DNA of 64,000 nt from the NCBI GenBank assembly GCA_965140395.1, contig OZ223205.1:992001-1056000 (forward strand). Reading direction: 5' to 3'. Below, in pieces: positions 49,756-59,222 of the stretch. How positions within the stretch are numbered: the first letter of the stretch is position 1; every line of letters starts with the position of its first letter. Origin of the DNA: Parvibaculum sp002684405 (lineage in GTDB: Bacteria; Pseudomonadota; Alphaproteobacteria; Parvibaculales; Parvibaculaceae). The position numbers were made by a program, and so were the translations under genes. Below the pieces are notes generated by a model. The model saw nothing but the letters and a program-made list of their open reading frames with translations. It did not search any database and was not told where the DNA came from.

Positions 49756-51216
49756 ATGACCACTCAGGTGATTTTTCTGATCCTTCTGCTCGCGGGCGTC
49801 GCAGTCTTCTTCTATGGCCGCTTGCGTGCCAGGACGATGACCGTCTCCTCCACCGAGAAGTTCCATTCGCGGCCCGGTCATCATGGCGTCCACCTTGTGA
49901 TCTGGACGGTATTGCCGGCCTTTTTCCTGATCGTGCTCTGGCTGGTCGTTTCGCCGCTGGTGGTACGCTGGGCGGTGACGAATTCTCTGCCCGAGGCGGC
50001 AACCGCATCGGGCGATAGTGTGTCCCTGGTCATGACAACGGTCGAGCAGATCTCCCGTGGCGTGACGCAGCTCGACGAAGAAGATTTCAAGCAGATCAAT
50101 TCCGGCGCGATGACGGTGCAGGACGCAATGCGCTCGAAAGGCGTTCTGGTCGGGTCCGACGCCGAGCCCTACATGCTGCAGGCGGCGATACTGGATGAGC
50201 GCTTGGGCGCCAACAGCCATCTGTTCCTGACGCTGTTTGCCGGGCTGACGATGGCTGGCGGGTTCTGGTACGGGCGGCGCAGCATTGCGCCCCGCGCGCG
50301 CGCGCGCAACGCCGTCGAGCGCGTCATGACCCTCGGTCTCATCGCCGCCTCCACCGTTGCGATCCTCACCACGGCAGGCATCGTCCTGTCGGTGCTCTTC
50401 GAATCCATCGCGTTTTTCCGGATGGTTCCGCCCGCGGACTTCTTCTTCGGGACCGTGTGGGACCCGCGCTTTTCGGCACCGGGCCGCGTCGGCGGCGACG
50501 CCGGCCAGTTCGGCATCCTGCCGCTTCTCTGGGGCACCGCCTATATCTCGCTCGTGGCACTTCTTGTTGCCGTGCCGATCGGCATCATGTCCGCGATCTA
50601 CATGTCGGAATATGCCGGCAATCACGTGCGCTCGATTGCAAAGCCGCTGCTGGAAATCCTGGCCGGTATTCCCACCATCGTTTACGGCTTCTTTGCGCTG
50701 GTGACCTTCGGTCCTTTCCTGCGCGATGCGGGCGGCCTTGTCGGTTTCGATATCCAGGCCTCTTCGGTGCTGACGGCCGGTTTCGTGATGGGGATCATGA
50801 TCATCCCCTTCGTCTCTTCGCTGTCCGACGACATCATCTCCGCCGTCCCGCAATCGCTGCGCGAAGGCTCCTACGGTCTGGGCGCCACCCAGTCGGAAAC
50901 CATCAAGCAGGTCATCATGCCGGCCGCTCTGCCCGGCGTCGTGGGTGCGGTGCTTCTCGCCGCCTCGCGCGCCATTGGCGAAACCATGATCGTGGTACTC
51001 GCGGCGGGCATTGCAGCCAATATCACGCTCAACCCCGGCGAGTCGGTGACGACCGTGACGGTAAAGATCGTCAGTCAGTTGACCGGCGACCTTGAGTTCA
51101 ACAGTCCGCAAACGCTGGTGGCCTTTGCGCTGGGTCTGACCCTGTTCGTCGTCACCCTCGGCCTCAATGTCTTCGCGCTTTACATCGTGCGCAAATATCG
51201 GGAGCAATATGAATGA
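49756..51216 (+). CDS. pstC: Phosphate ABC transporter permease PstC (long form)
   Basis: The protein has 486 residues; GGGAAGAGCGGTA precedes the ATG. The N-terminal extension (two extra membrane segments and a soluble part of about 130 residues) makes it longer than E. coli PstC (about 320). The C-terminal half is a normal BPD-type permease with LWGTAYISLVALLVAVPIGI and the EAA loop SLREGSYGLGATQSETIKQV. It forms the channel with PstA. Its end overlaps pstA by four bases (ATGA). Confidence 0.93.
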   Translation: MTTQVIFLILLLAGVAVFFYGRLRARTMTVSSTEKFHSRPGHHGVHLVIWTVLPAFFLIVLWLVVSPLVVRWAVTNSLPEAATASGDSVSLVMTTVEQISRGVTQLDEEDFKQINSGAMTVQDAMRSKGVLVGSDAEPYMLQAAILDERLGANSHLFLTLFAGLTMAGGFWYGRRSIAPRARARNAVERVMTLGLIAASTVAILTTAGIVLSVLFESIAFFRMVPPADFFFGTVWDPRFSAPGRVGGDAGQFGILPLLWGTAYISLVALLVAVPIGIMSAIYMSEYAGNHVRSIAKPLLEILAGIPTIVYGFFALVTFGPFLRDAGGLVGFDIQASSVLTAGFVMGIMIIPFVSSLSDDIISAVPQSLREGSYGLGATQSETIKQVIMPAALPGVVGAVLLAASRAIGETMIVVLAAGIAANITLNPGESVTTVTVKIVSQLTGDLEFNSPQTLVAFALGLTLFVVTLGLNVFALYIVRKYREQYE

Positions 51217-52532
51217 CCGATCAGGTGCATCGTATGGACGTTACAGCAGGGGGTCGTGTGGCTAAGGCTGAGAAGAGCAAGCTGGTAAAGCGGCGTTACG
51301 CGGCGGAGCGCCGGTTCCGCCTCTACGGCATGGCGGCAATCGGGACGGCGGTATTTTTCGTCTTTCTGCTGTTCGGTTCGATCGTCAACAATGGCTGGTC
51401 TGCGTTCTTCCAGACCAAGCTCGGCCTGACCGTGCATTTCGACGAATCCGTGATCGACAAATCCGGCAAGCGCGATCGCATGACGCTGCTGACCGCCAAC
51501 TACCGCAAGCTCGCCCGCGAGGCGCTGCTTGCCGAGCTCGGCGTCGATCCCGCCAACCGGCCGATGCGCCGCAAGGCGGAAGCGCTGCTGTCGCGCGGAG
51601 CGGCGATCCAGCTCCGCGATATCGTGATGGACGATCCCTCCGTCATCGGCACCACGCAGAAGGTATGGCTTCTGGCCAGCGGCAATGCGGATGCGCTGAT
51701 GAAGGGCGCCATCGACCGCGACGTGCCGGAGAGCCGGCGTCAGCTCGACAACCAGCAGGTGGCCTGGCTCGATGAGTTGAAGCAGAAAGACATACTCTCG
51801 CTGACCTTCAACACCGGTCTGTTTACCTATGGCGCCTCCTCCCAGCCGGAAACGGCCGGTATCGGGGTGGCGGCCATCGGCTCCTTCTTCATGATGCTGA
51901 TCGTGGTGCTGCTGGCGGTGCCGCTCGGGGTCGCCGCCGCGCTCTATCTGGAAGAGTTCGCGCCGCAGAACCGCTGGACGGATCTGATCGAGGTGAACAT
52001 CAACAACCTCGCCGCCGTCCCCTCCATCGTGTTCGGCCTCCTGGGACTTGCCGTCTTCATCAATTTCGCCGGCTTGCCGCGTTCGTCCTCTCTGGTGGGC
52101 GGTCTGGTGCTGACGCTGATGACGCTCCCGACCGTGATCATCGCCACGCGCGCGGCCATCCGCGCCGTCCCGCCCTCCATTCGTGAGGCGGCGCTGGGGG
52201 TCGGTGCGTCCAAGATGCAGACCGTAACCCATCACGTCTTGCCGCTCGCATTGCCTGGTATTCTCACCGGCACGATCATCGGGCTGGTGCAGGCGCTGGG
52301 TGAAACGGCACCGCTTCTGATGATCGGCCTCGTTGCTTTCGTCGTCGATTATCCCGCGACCCCTATGGATCCCGCCACGGCGCTGCCGGTGCAGATCTAT
52401 ATGTGGGCGACCGCCGCCGAGCGCGGTTTCGTTGAGCGCACGGCAGGCGCGACGATCATCCTGCTGGGCTTCCTCATTCTCATGAATTCCACCGCTGTCA
52501 TCATGCGCAGAAGGTTCGAACGCAAATGGTAG
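51213..52532 (+). CDS. pstA: Phosphate ABC transporter permease PstA (with DUF3333-type N-terminus)
   Basis: The protein has 439 residues, with an N-terminal extension of about 200 residues that includes one membrane segment (about 40-65) and a periplasmic part; this is the DUF3333 arrangement known in alphaproteobacteria. The rest is a standard permease with five or six helices and the EAA loop SIREAALGVGASKMQTVTHH. It partners with PstC. The start is on an ATGA overlap and the end overlaps pstB by seven bases. Confidence 0.93.
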   Translation: MTDQVHRMDVTAGGRVAKAEKSKLVKRRYAAERRFRLYGMAAIGTAVFFVFLLFGSIVNNGWSAFFQTKLGLTVHFDESVIDKSGKRDRMTLLTANYRKLAREALLAELGVDPANRPMRRKAEALLSRGAAIQLRDIVMDDPSVIGTTQKVWLLASGNADALMKGAIDRDVPESRRQLDNQQVAWLDELKQKDILSLTFNTGLFTYGASSQPETAGIGVAAIGSFFMMLIVVLLAVPLGVAAALYLEEFAPQNRWTDLIEVNINNLAAVPSIVFGLLGLAVFINFAGLPRSSSLVGGLVLTLMTLPTVIIATRAAIRAVPPSIREAALGVGASKMQTVTHHVLPLALPGILTGTIIGLVQALGETAPLLMIGLVAFVVDYPATPMDPATALPVQIYMWATAAERGFVERTAGATIILLGFLILMNSTAVIMRRRFERKW

Positions 52533-53341
52533 AAATTTCCGCACCCGTTTCTTCGGCACCCAAGGGTGTAAATCAGGCCGACACCAGCAAGATGAGCGCG
52601 CGTGACGTTTGCGTCTACTACGGCGAGAAGCAGGCTCTTTTCGGGGTGAATCTGGAGATCCCGACCAACGAGATCATGGCGCTTATCGGCCCGTCCGGCT
52701 GTGGCAAGTCCACCTTCCTGCGATGCCTGAACCGGATGAACGACGTCATTCCGATTGCGCGCATCACCGGCGATATCGAACTCGACGGGGAAGACATCTA
52801 CGCCCCCGATCTCGACGTGGTCGAACTCAGGGCGCGTGTCGGCATGGTGTTCCAGAAGCCGAACCCCTTCCCGAAGTCGATCTTCGACAACATCGCCTAT
52901 GGACCGCGCATCCATGGCTTCTCCTCCAACAACAAGGCCGACATGGAAGAGCTGGTGGCGACCAGCCTTCAGAAGGCCGGCCTCTGGGAAGAAGTGAAGG
53001 ATCGCCTGGACCAGCCGGGCACGGGTCTTTCCGGCGGTCAGCAGCAGCGTCTGTGCATCGCGCGCGCCATTGCCGTGAAGCCGGAAGTCATCCTGATGGA
53101 CGAGCCCTGCTCGGCGCTCGATCCGATTGCGACGGCGAAAATCGAAGAGCTGATGGACGAACTCCGGTCGGACTACACGATCGTGATCGTGACGCACTCC
53201 ATGCAGCAGGCGGCACGCGTGTCGCAGCGAACCGCGTTCTTCCACCTTGGTGTGCTGGTGGAAGAGGGGGATACCGACAAGATCTTCACAAATCCGGACG
53301 ACGAGCGCACGCAAAACTACATCACCGGCCGTTTCGGTTAA
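52526..53341 (+). CDS. pstB: Phosphate ABC transporter ATPase PstB
   Basis: The protein has 271 residues. Walker A is LIGPSGCGKSTFLR, the ABC signature is GTGLSGGQQQRLCIARA, Walker B is VILMDEPCSALD, and the switch His is in VIVTHSMQQA. It powers the PstSCA uptake system and takes part in PhoR signalling through PhoU. It overlaps the end of pstA and is followed after 45 bases by phoU. Confidence 0.96.
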   Translation: MVEISAPVSSAPKGVNQADTSKMSARDVCVYYGEKQALFGVNLEIPTNEIMALIGPSGCGKSTFLRCLNRMNDVIPIARITGDIELDGEDIYAPDLDVVELRARVGMVFQKPNPFPKSIFDNIAYGPRIHGFSSNNKADMEELVATSLQKAGLWEEVKDRLDQPGTGLSGGQQQRLCIARAIAVKPEVILMDEPCSALDPIATAKIEELMDELRSDYTIVIVTHSMQQAARVSQRTAFFHLGVLVEEGDTDKIFTNPDDERTQNYITGRFG

Positions 53342-53386
53342 TCTCGACGCCGGTCACTCGGTGAGGGGCCAAAAGGAGGATCAGGC

Positions 53387-54106
53387 GTGACGACAGAACA
53401 TACAGTGAAGTCCTTCCAGGAGGAGCTCGAGAAGCTCAGCACCGGGATCGCCCAGATGGGCGGGTTGACCGAGGCTCAGCTATCGGCTGCTCTAGAGGCC
53501 GTGCAGCGGCGCGACAATCAACTGGCCGAGCGCACCGTGCGCGAGGATGTCCGGATCGACGATCTGGAAACCGAGATCGAGACACAGGCCGTGCGTGTGA
53601 TCGCGCTGCGCCAGCCCATGGCGTCGGATCTTCGCGAGGCCATTGCCTCGATCAAGATTTCCAACGATCTGGAACGCATCGGCGATCTGGCGAAGAACAT
53701 CGCCAAGCGGGCCATCGTGATCGGTTCCGATTTCAATATCGAGAACCGCCTCATCCAGAGCATCGGTCGCATGGGCCGGCTGGCTCAGGGGCAGCTCAAG
53801 ACGGTGCTGGATTCCTATTCCAGCCGCGATGCGCAGGCTGCTATGGATGTCTGGATGCAGGACGAAGAGATCGACGAGATGTACAACTCGATCTTCCGTG
53901 AACTGCTGACCTACATGATGGAGGACCCCCGCACGATCGGCGTCTCCACCCATCTGCTCTTCATTGCCAAGAACCTGGAACGGATCGGCGACCACACGAC
54001 CAATGTTGCCGAGACGGTCCGCTACCTCATCACCGGCGAACGTGTCGTGGATGACCGCCCGAAGGGCGATACGACGAGCATGACCTCGATAGAATCGGAT
54101 GATTGA
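53387..54106 (+). CDS. phoU: Phosphate signalling protein PhoU
   Basis: The protein has 239 residues and starts with GTG behind AAAAGGAGGATCAGGC. It has two three-helix bundles with the metal-binding ExxxD-type motifs: RIDDLETEIETQAVR (first) and QDEEIDEMYNSIFRELL (second). IKISNDLERIGDLAKNIAKR and IAKNLERIGDHTTNVAE are the paired PhoU signatures. It links the Pst transporter to PhoR and limits signalling at high phosphate. Its stop overlaps the open frame of phoB. Confidence 0.95.
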   Translation: MTTEHTVKSFQEELEKLSTGIAQMGGLTEAQLSAALEAVQRRDNQLAERTVREDVRIDDLETEIETQAVRVIALRQPMASDLREAIASIKISNDLERIGDLAKNIAKRAIVIGSDFNIENRLIQSIGRMGRLAQGQLKTVLDSYSSRDAQAAMDVWMQDEEIDEMYNSIFRELLTYMMEDPRTIGVSTHLLFIAKNLERIGDHTTNVAETVRYLITGERVVDDRPKGDTTSMTSIESDD

Positions 54107-54123
54107 AGGAGGCCACAAGGGAA

Positions 54124-54876
54124 ATGCAGATGTTGACCACGGCGGATGAGCTACGGTCTCACGCGTCCTTTGACCGAAGAATGAAACCAACCGTATTGAT
54201 TGTGGAAGACGAGGAGGCTCTATCGACCCTCCTCCAGTACAATCTGGACAAGGAAGGCTACCGGATTCTCTCCGCGTCGGATGGCGAGGAAGCGGCGATG
54301 ATGGTTCGGGAAACGACCCCCGATCTCGTCCTTCTCGACTGGATGCTGCCGGGACTGTCCGGTATCGAGCTTTGCCGCAGGCTTCGCGGACGGCCCGAAA
54401 CCCGCAACCTGCCGATCATCATGATCACGGCGCGTGGCGAGGAATCGGACCGTATCCGCGGCCTCGACACGGGCGCCGACGATTATGTGACCAAGCCTTT
54501 TTCCATGACCGAGCTTCTGGCGCGGATCAGGGCGGTCATGCGGCGTATCCGGCCCGCGCTGACCGAGGACCTCGTGACCTTTGGCGACATCGTGATCGAC
54601 CGGGCGGCCCATCGTGTGCGGCGCGGCGAGCGGGAGGTTCATCTGGGACCCACCGAATACCGCCTGCTCGATCATCTGATCCAGCATCCCGGGCGCGTCT
54701 TCAGCCGCGAACAATTGCTCGATGCGGTCTGGGGCTCCGATGTCTATGTCGAAGCCCGCACAGTGGACGTGCATGTGGGCCGTTTGCGCAAGGCGCTCAA
54801 CGACAGGGGCGAGCGCGATCCGATCCGCACCGTCCGCTCCGCGGGCTATGCGCTGGACGAGCAGTTCCGGGCCTGA
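54124..54876 (+). CDS. phoB: Phosphate response regulator PhoB
   Basis: The protein has 250 residues from the chosen ATG, which follows AGGAGG with 11 bases. A downstream ATG (MKPTVLIVEDE, 54181) is the start seen in most PhoB proteins and gives 231 residues; it has a weaker ribosome site. The receiver domain has acidic pocket residues in VEDEE, phospho-Asp53 (LLDWMLPG, counted from the second start) and Lys in VTKPFSM. The winged-helix DNA-binding domain has HLGPTEYRLLDHLIQHPG and TVDVHVGRLRKAL. It activates the Pho regulon, probably through the box before pstS. A bidirectional terminator follows. Confidence 0.95.
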   Translation: MQMLTTADELRSHASFDRRMKPTVLIVEDEEALSTLLQYNLDKEGYRILSASDGEEAAMMVRETTPDLVLLDWMLPGLSGIELCRRLRGRPETRNLPIIMITARGEESDRIRGLDTGADDYVTKPFSMTELLARIRAVMRRIRPALTEDLVTFGDIVIDRAAHRVRRGEREVHLGPTEYRLLDHLIQHPGRVFSREQLLDAVWGSDVYVEARTVDVHVGRLRKALNDRGERDPIRTVRSAGYALDEQFRA

Positions 54877-54912
54877 ACGCTTTCGAGCCCGGGTGCTTTA
54901 TGCCGAAAAGAA

Positions 54913-54942
54913 AAAAGCCGGTGTCTCTCGACACCGGCTTTT
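54913..54942. terminator. Bidirectional Rho-independent terminator between phoB and gcrA
   Basis: AAAAGCCGGTGTC and GACACCGGCTTTT form a perfect 13-bp stem with loop TCTC. The A-run before and T-run after let it act on both strands. It serves the converging phoB and gcrA genes. Confidence 0.92.
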
Positions 54943-54994
54943 GTTCGCGCCCCGTCCCCTGGGGCCTAGACGGGAAGGCTCCCCTCCGAAGGGG

Positions 54995-55519
54995 TCAGCC
55001 CGTAAGCCGTTCCGTCCGCGCACGTTCGCGATTGCGGCGGCTCTGCGCCGGCTGGTAGGCCTTCCGCGCATGTTCGGGGCAATAGGGCATGCCGTCTTCG
55101 GCGGCGCGGCCGCAGAAATGGAAGCCGGCCTTGCCCGGCTCGCCGATCGGCCATTTGCAGGTCCGCTCGGTCAGCGTCAGCACCGTGGCGCGCTCCGAAA
55201 GCGGCAGGTCAGGCAGCTCGCTTGCGCTCGACGCCCGGCTTTCCTTCGGCAGATTGTCTTCGCTCCGGCTCTGAAGCTCTTCTTTCTGCTCACGCGGGGT
55301 GGCCGGCTCGGGCCGGGCCCGGACCAGCGTGCGCGGCGCCGCAGGGCGGCTCGTGCGCGCCGGACGGCTCGGTGTGGCGCGGCCGGAAAGACCGAGCCGG
55401 TGCACCTTGCCGATCACCGCGTTTCGCGTCACGCCGCCAAGCTGCTTGGCAACCTGACTGGCGCTGAGGCCTTCCGACCACAGCTTTTTCAGGAGTTCTA
55501 CGCGTTCCTCAGTCCACAT
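54995..55519 (-). CDS. gcrA: Cell-cycle regulator GcrA
   Basis: The protein has 174 residues. The N-terminal HTH (residues 1-45, MWTEERVELLKKLWSEGLS...VTRNAVIGKVHRLGL) is the GcrA DNA-binding domain that reads CcrM-methylated GANTC sites. The middle is a disordered Pro/Ser/Arg/Glu-rich stretch. The C-terminal domain has RTCKWPIGEPGKAGFHFCGR and PYCPEHARKAY, with Cys residues that bind sigma-70 contacts in Caulobacter. It is known in alphaproteobacteria only, which helps place the organism. The upstream region has a DnaA box, a GATTC site and a sigma-70-like promoter. Confidence 0.94.
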   Translation of the reverse strand: MWTEERVELLKKLWSEGLSASQVAKQLGGVTRNAVIGKVHRLGLSGRATPSRPARTSRPAAPRTLVRARPEPATPREQKEELQSRSEDNLPKESRASSASELPDLPLSERATVLTLTERTCKWPIGEPGKAGFHFCGRAAEDGMPYCPEHARKAYQPAQSRRNRERARTERLTG

Positions 55520-55643
55520 CTCGGTTCCTTCCCCCTTAATTGGCCCGGAAGACCCTGCGATCCGGCAGGACCCGGCCTCGGCCCGGCCAATGCCCGCAAA
55601 TTACGCCCGTCAGGCACACCAGATTTCGTATGTGTTCACGAAA

Positions 55644-55673
55644 AATATACTAGATGGGGGTAGTTGTTAGCAA
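55644..55673 (-). promoter_or_regulatory. Putative gcrA promoter
   Basis: On the minus strand TTGCTA and TATATT lie 18 bases apart, a sigma-70-like pair, about 125 bases before the gcrA start. The DnaA box and GATTC site lie just upstream of its -35. Confidence 0.55.
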
Positions 55674-55689
55674 GGAGACATGCGCCTTC

Positions 55690-55706
55690 GATTCGGCTTA
55701 TCCACA
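55690..55706. promoter_or_regulatory. GANTC site and perfect DnaA box upstream of gcrA
   Basis: GATTC (CcrM site) is followed after three bases by TTATCCACA, a perfect consensus DnaA box. They sit about 17-33 bases upstream of the predicted -35 box of gcrA. In Caulobacter, DnaA activates gcrA and the promoter is methylation-sensitive, so this is the expected design. Confidence 0.7.
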
Positions 55707-55972
55707 GAAAAGGGTGGGGGCGCCGCGTTTCTCTCCCTATATATGCCCCTTGCGCGGCCAGAACGGCCCGGTCCGGGACGGATATCCCCATAAAGGGCGG
55801 GGCTCATGCCGTTGCTGCCCATCCGCGACGGTCCTTTGGCGAGGGCCTGTGACAATTTTTCGGGGCGCGATTGTCACGGGGGCGGCGGTCCCCTATTGCT
55901 TGCCCGTAAATCAAGCGTGTGCCGGGCGCCCGTCGCCGGCGGCACCGACAAAACGTCAAGGGAGCCTTGCCC

Positions 55973-56797
55973 ATGAGTGTTTCGACAGATCGCAAGTCAA
56001 TGCAGCCCATGGTCGGTGCGCGTCGGTTCGGCTCGGTGAACTGGCTCGGCGTGTGGACGCTCTACATGAAGGAAGTGCGCCGCTTCATGAAGGTCATCAC
56101 CCAGACGGTGGCGGCGCCCGTGGTGACCACGCTTCTTTACCTGGCGATCTTCGCGCTCGCCATCGGCAAGTTCCGGCCGGATGTGCATGGCGTGCCCTTT
56201 ATCGAGTTTCTGGCGCCGGGTCTCATCATCATGACGATGATCCAGAACTCCTTCGCCAATACCTCCTCCTCGATCCTGATCTCGAAAGTGCAGGGAAATA
56301 TCGTCGATATCCTCATGCCGCCCCTTTCGCCGGGTGAGCTGAATGTGGGGATTGCGACGGCGGGCGTCACGCGCGGCGTGGTCTGCGGCCTGGCGACGGC
56401 GCTGGGCATGTGGCCCTTCATCCATCTGGAGATCGATCATCTCTGGGCGGTGGTCTTCTTTGCCGTGGGGGCTTCGCTCATGCTGTCGCTGCTCGGCATG
56501 ATGGGCGGCATCTGGTCGGAGAAGTTCGATCATCTTCAGGCCGTGACCAACTTCCTGATCCTGCCGGCGACCTTCCTCTCGGGCACCTTCTATTCGGTGA
56601 CGCAGCTTCCGGATTTCGCCTACCACATCACCCAGTACAACCCGATCTTCTATCTGATCGACGGCTTCCGCTATGGCATGACGGGCCATGCCGACGGCTC
56701 CATCGAGATCGGCGTGGCGGTCGTGCTGGCGGTCAATGCGATCCTCTGGGCGGTTTGCCACATGATGCTGAAGCGCGGCTACCGGCTGAAGGCCTGA
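55973..56797 (+). CDS. ABC-2 type transporter permease
   Basis: The protein has 274 residues; CAAGGGAGCCTTGCCC precedes the ATG. It has six membrane segments and the ABC-2 layout: LYMKEVRRFMKVITQTVAAP at the N-terminal amphipathic helix, then LAIFALAIGKFRPDV, and later FLSGTFYSVTQLP, typical of drug and polysaccharide exporters. No ATPase gene lies next to it, so its partner must be elsewhere. It could also be linked to the glycan genes at 1-5 kb, but that is a guess. Confidence 0.87.
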   Translation: MSVSTDRKSMQPMVGARRFGSVNWLGVWTLYMKEVRRFMKVITQTVAAPVVTTLLYLAIFALAIGKFRPDVHGVPFIEFLAPGLIIMTMIQNSFANTSSSILISKVQGNIVDILMPPLSPGELNVGIATAGVTRGVVCGLATALGMWPFIHLEIDHLWAVVFFAVGASLMLSLLGMMGGIWSEKFDHLQAVTNFLILPATFLSGTFYSVTQLPDFAYHITQYNPIFYLIDGFRYGMTGHADGSIEIGVAVVLAVNAILWAVCHMMLKRGYRLKA

Positions 56798-56859
56798 CCG
56801 GCCGGTCGGAGGGGGCGGAAGACACGCTAACCGCCCGCATGACTTCACTTTTTTGCGTT

Positions 56860-56900
56860 GGGAGAGGCCGTCTGCGATTGACAGCGAGGCGGCCTCTCCC
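56860..56900. repeat. Perfect 11-bp inverted repeat overlapping the argD promoter
   Basis: GGGAGAGGCCG and CGGCCTCTCCC are perfect arms around 19 bases. The right arm fills the space between the -35 and -10 boxes predicted for argD. It may be a regulator site, or a terminator stem for the permease gene (no T-run). Confidence 0.55.
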
Positions 56901-56906
56901 TAATAC
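56878..56906 (+). promoter_or_regulatory. Putative sigma-70 promoter of argD-argF-hslO
   Basis: TTGACA and TAATAC are separated by exactly 17 bases, a near-consensus pair, 132 bases before the argD start. It overlaps the 41-base inverted repeat. Confidence 0.7.
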
Positions 56907-57038
56907 TTCGAGGCTTCTCGCAACGCCGCCGGATTTGGGCGGCTTTTTCTATTGGGGCCTGTCTATGGAAAATGACAGGCGCAGCCGGACGGTCTATCGA
57001 CACAAGCGGCCGGTGCGATCCCCCGCAGGAGCGCAGTC

Positions 57039-58237
<1,199 letters not shown>

Positions 58238-58241
<4 letters not shown>

Positions 58242-59164
58242 GCCGGCATTTCCTCGATCTGCATGAAGTCGCGCCGGGCGAATTGCGCGCCATCCTCGAC
58301 GACGCCCATGCGCGCAAGGCCGCGCGCAAAGGCAGGGGCCAGGCCGAGCCCGATGACGACATGCCGCTCAACGGCAAGCTGCTTGCCATGATCTTCGAGA
58401 AGCCCTCGACGCGAACCCGCGTCTCCTTCGATGTGGCGATGCGCCAGCTTGGCGGTCAGACGCTTCTGATGAACGGGCAGGAAACCCAGCTCGGCCGCGG
58501 CGAAACCGTTGCCGACACGGCGCGCGTTCTCTCGCGCTTCGTCGATGCGGTGATGATCCGCACCACCGACCACGCCTCGCTGCTGGACCTCGCCGAAAAT
58601 GCGAGTGTCCCCGTCATCAACGGTCTCACCGACAAGTCCCATCCCTGCCAGCTCATGGCGGATGTGATGACCTTCGAGGAACACAAGGGCGATATCGCGG
58701 GCCGCAAGGTCGCTTGGGTGGGCGACGGCAACAATGTCGCCGTCTCCTGGATCCATGCCGCCGGTCAGCTCGGCTTCGAACTGCGCCTGGCCTGCCCGCC
58801 GGAACTGAGCCCGGATGCCGACGTCATGGACTGGGCGAAGAAGACCGGCGCGAACGTGACGCTCGGAACCGATCCGGGCGCGGCGGTGGACGGCGTCGAT
58901 TGCGTGGTGGCCGACACCTGGGTCTCCATGGGCGACGATGTTGAAACCAAGACCCGCCGTCACAATCTATTGGCTCCGTTCCAGGTGAACGAGACGCTGA
59001 TGGGCAAGGCGGCCCCGGACGCCATTTTCATGCATTGCCTGCCCGCGCATCGCGGCGAGGAAATGACCGCCGACGTGATCGACGGTCCCGCCTCCGTGGT
59101 CTGGGACGAGGCAGAAAACCGGCTGCACGCCCAAAAGGGTGTGCTCGCCTGGTGCTTCGGGTAA
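58238..59164 (+). CDS. argF: Ornithine carbamoyltransferase
   Basis: The protein has 308 residues and starts on the ATGA overlap with argD. EKPSTRTRVSFDVAMRQLGG is the carbamoyl-phosphate site (the STRT motif), LTDKSHPCQLMADVMTF follows, and HCLPAHRGEEM is the ornithine-loop Cys motif. It makes citrulline from ornithine and carbamoyl phosphate. It is followed by hslO after 58 bases. The length is normal. Confidence 0.94.
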
Positions 59165-59222
59165 CAGCCCGAACGGCCAGGCGGTGGTGTGAGACAACAC
59201 GCCCGACTGACAGGAAGTAAAG

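Larger units (their letters stand above)
55520..55972. other. Regulatory gap between gcrA and the ABC-2 permease
   Basis: This 453-base stretch has no convincing gene; open frames here only extend into the permease frame or run in shadow of it. The left part holds the gcrA promoter (-10 and -35 at 55644-55673), a GATTC site (55690-55694) and a DnaA box (55698-55706). The right part, from about 55790, is GC-rich and probably holds the permease promoter; I see no clear box there. Confidence 0.6.

Noticed and set aside
49669..51207. A 512-codon minus-strand open frame opposite pstC
   Set aside because: The frame is rich in Arg, His and Gln and has no motif; pstC is certain from its permease loop.
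55654..56337. A 227-codon frame starting in the gap before the ABC-2 permease
   Set aside because: It overlaps the permease gene in another frame and has no ribosome site or motif.
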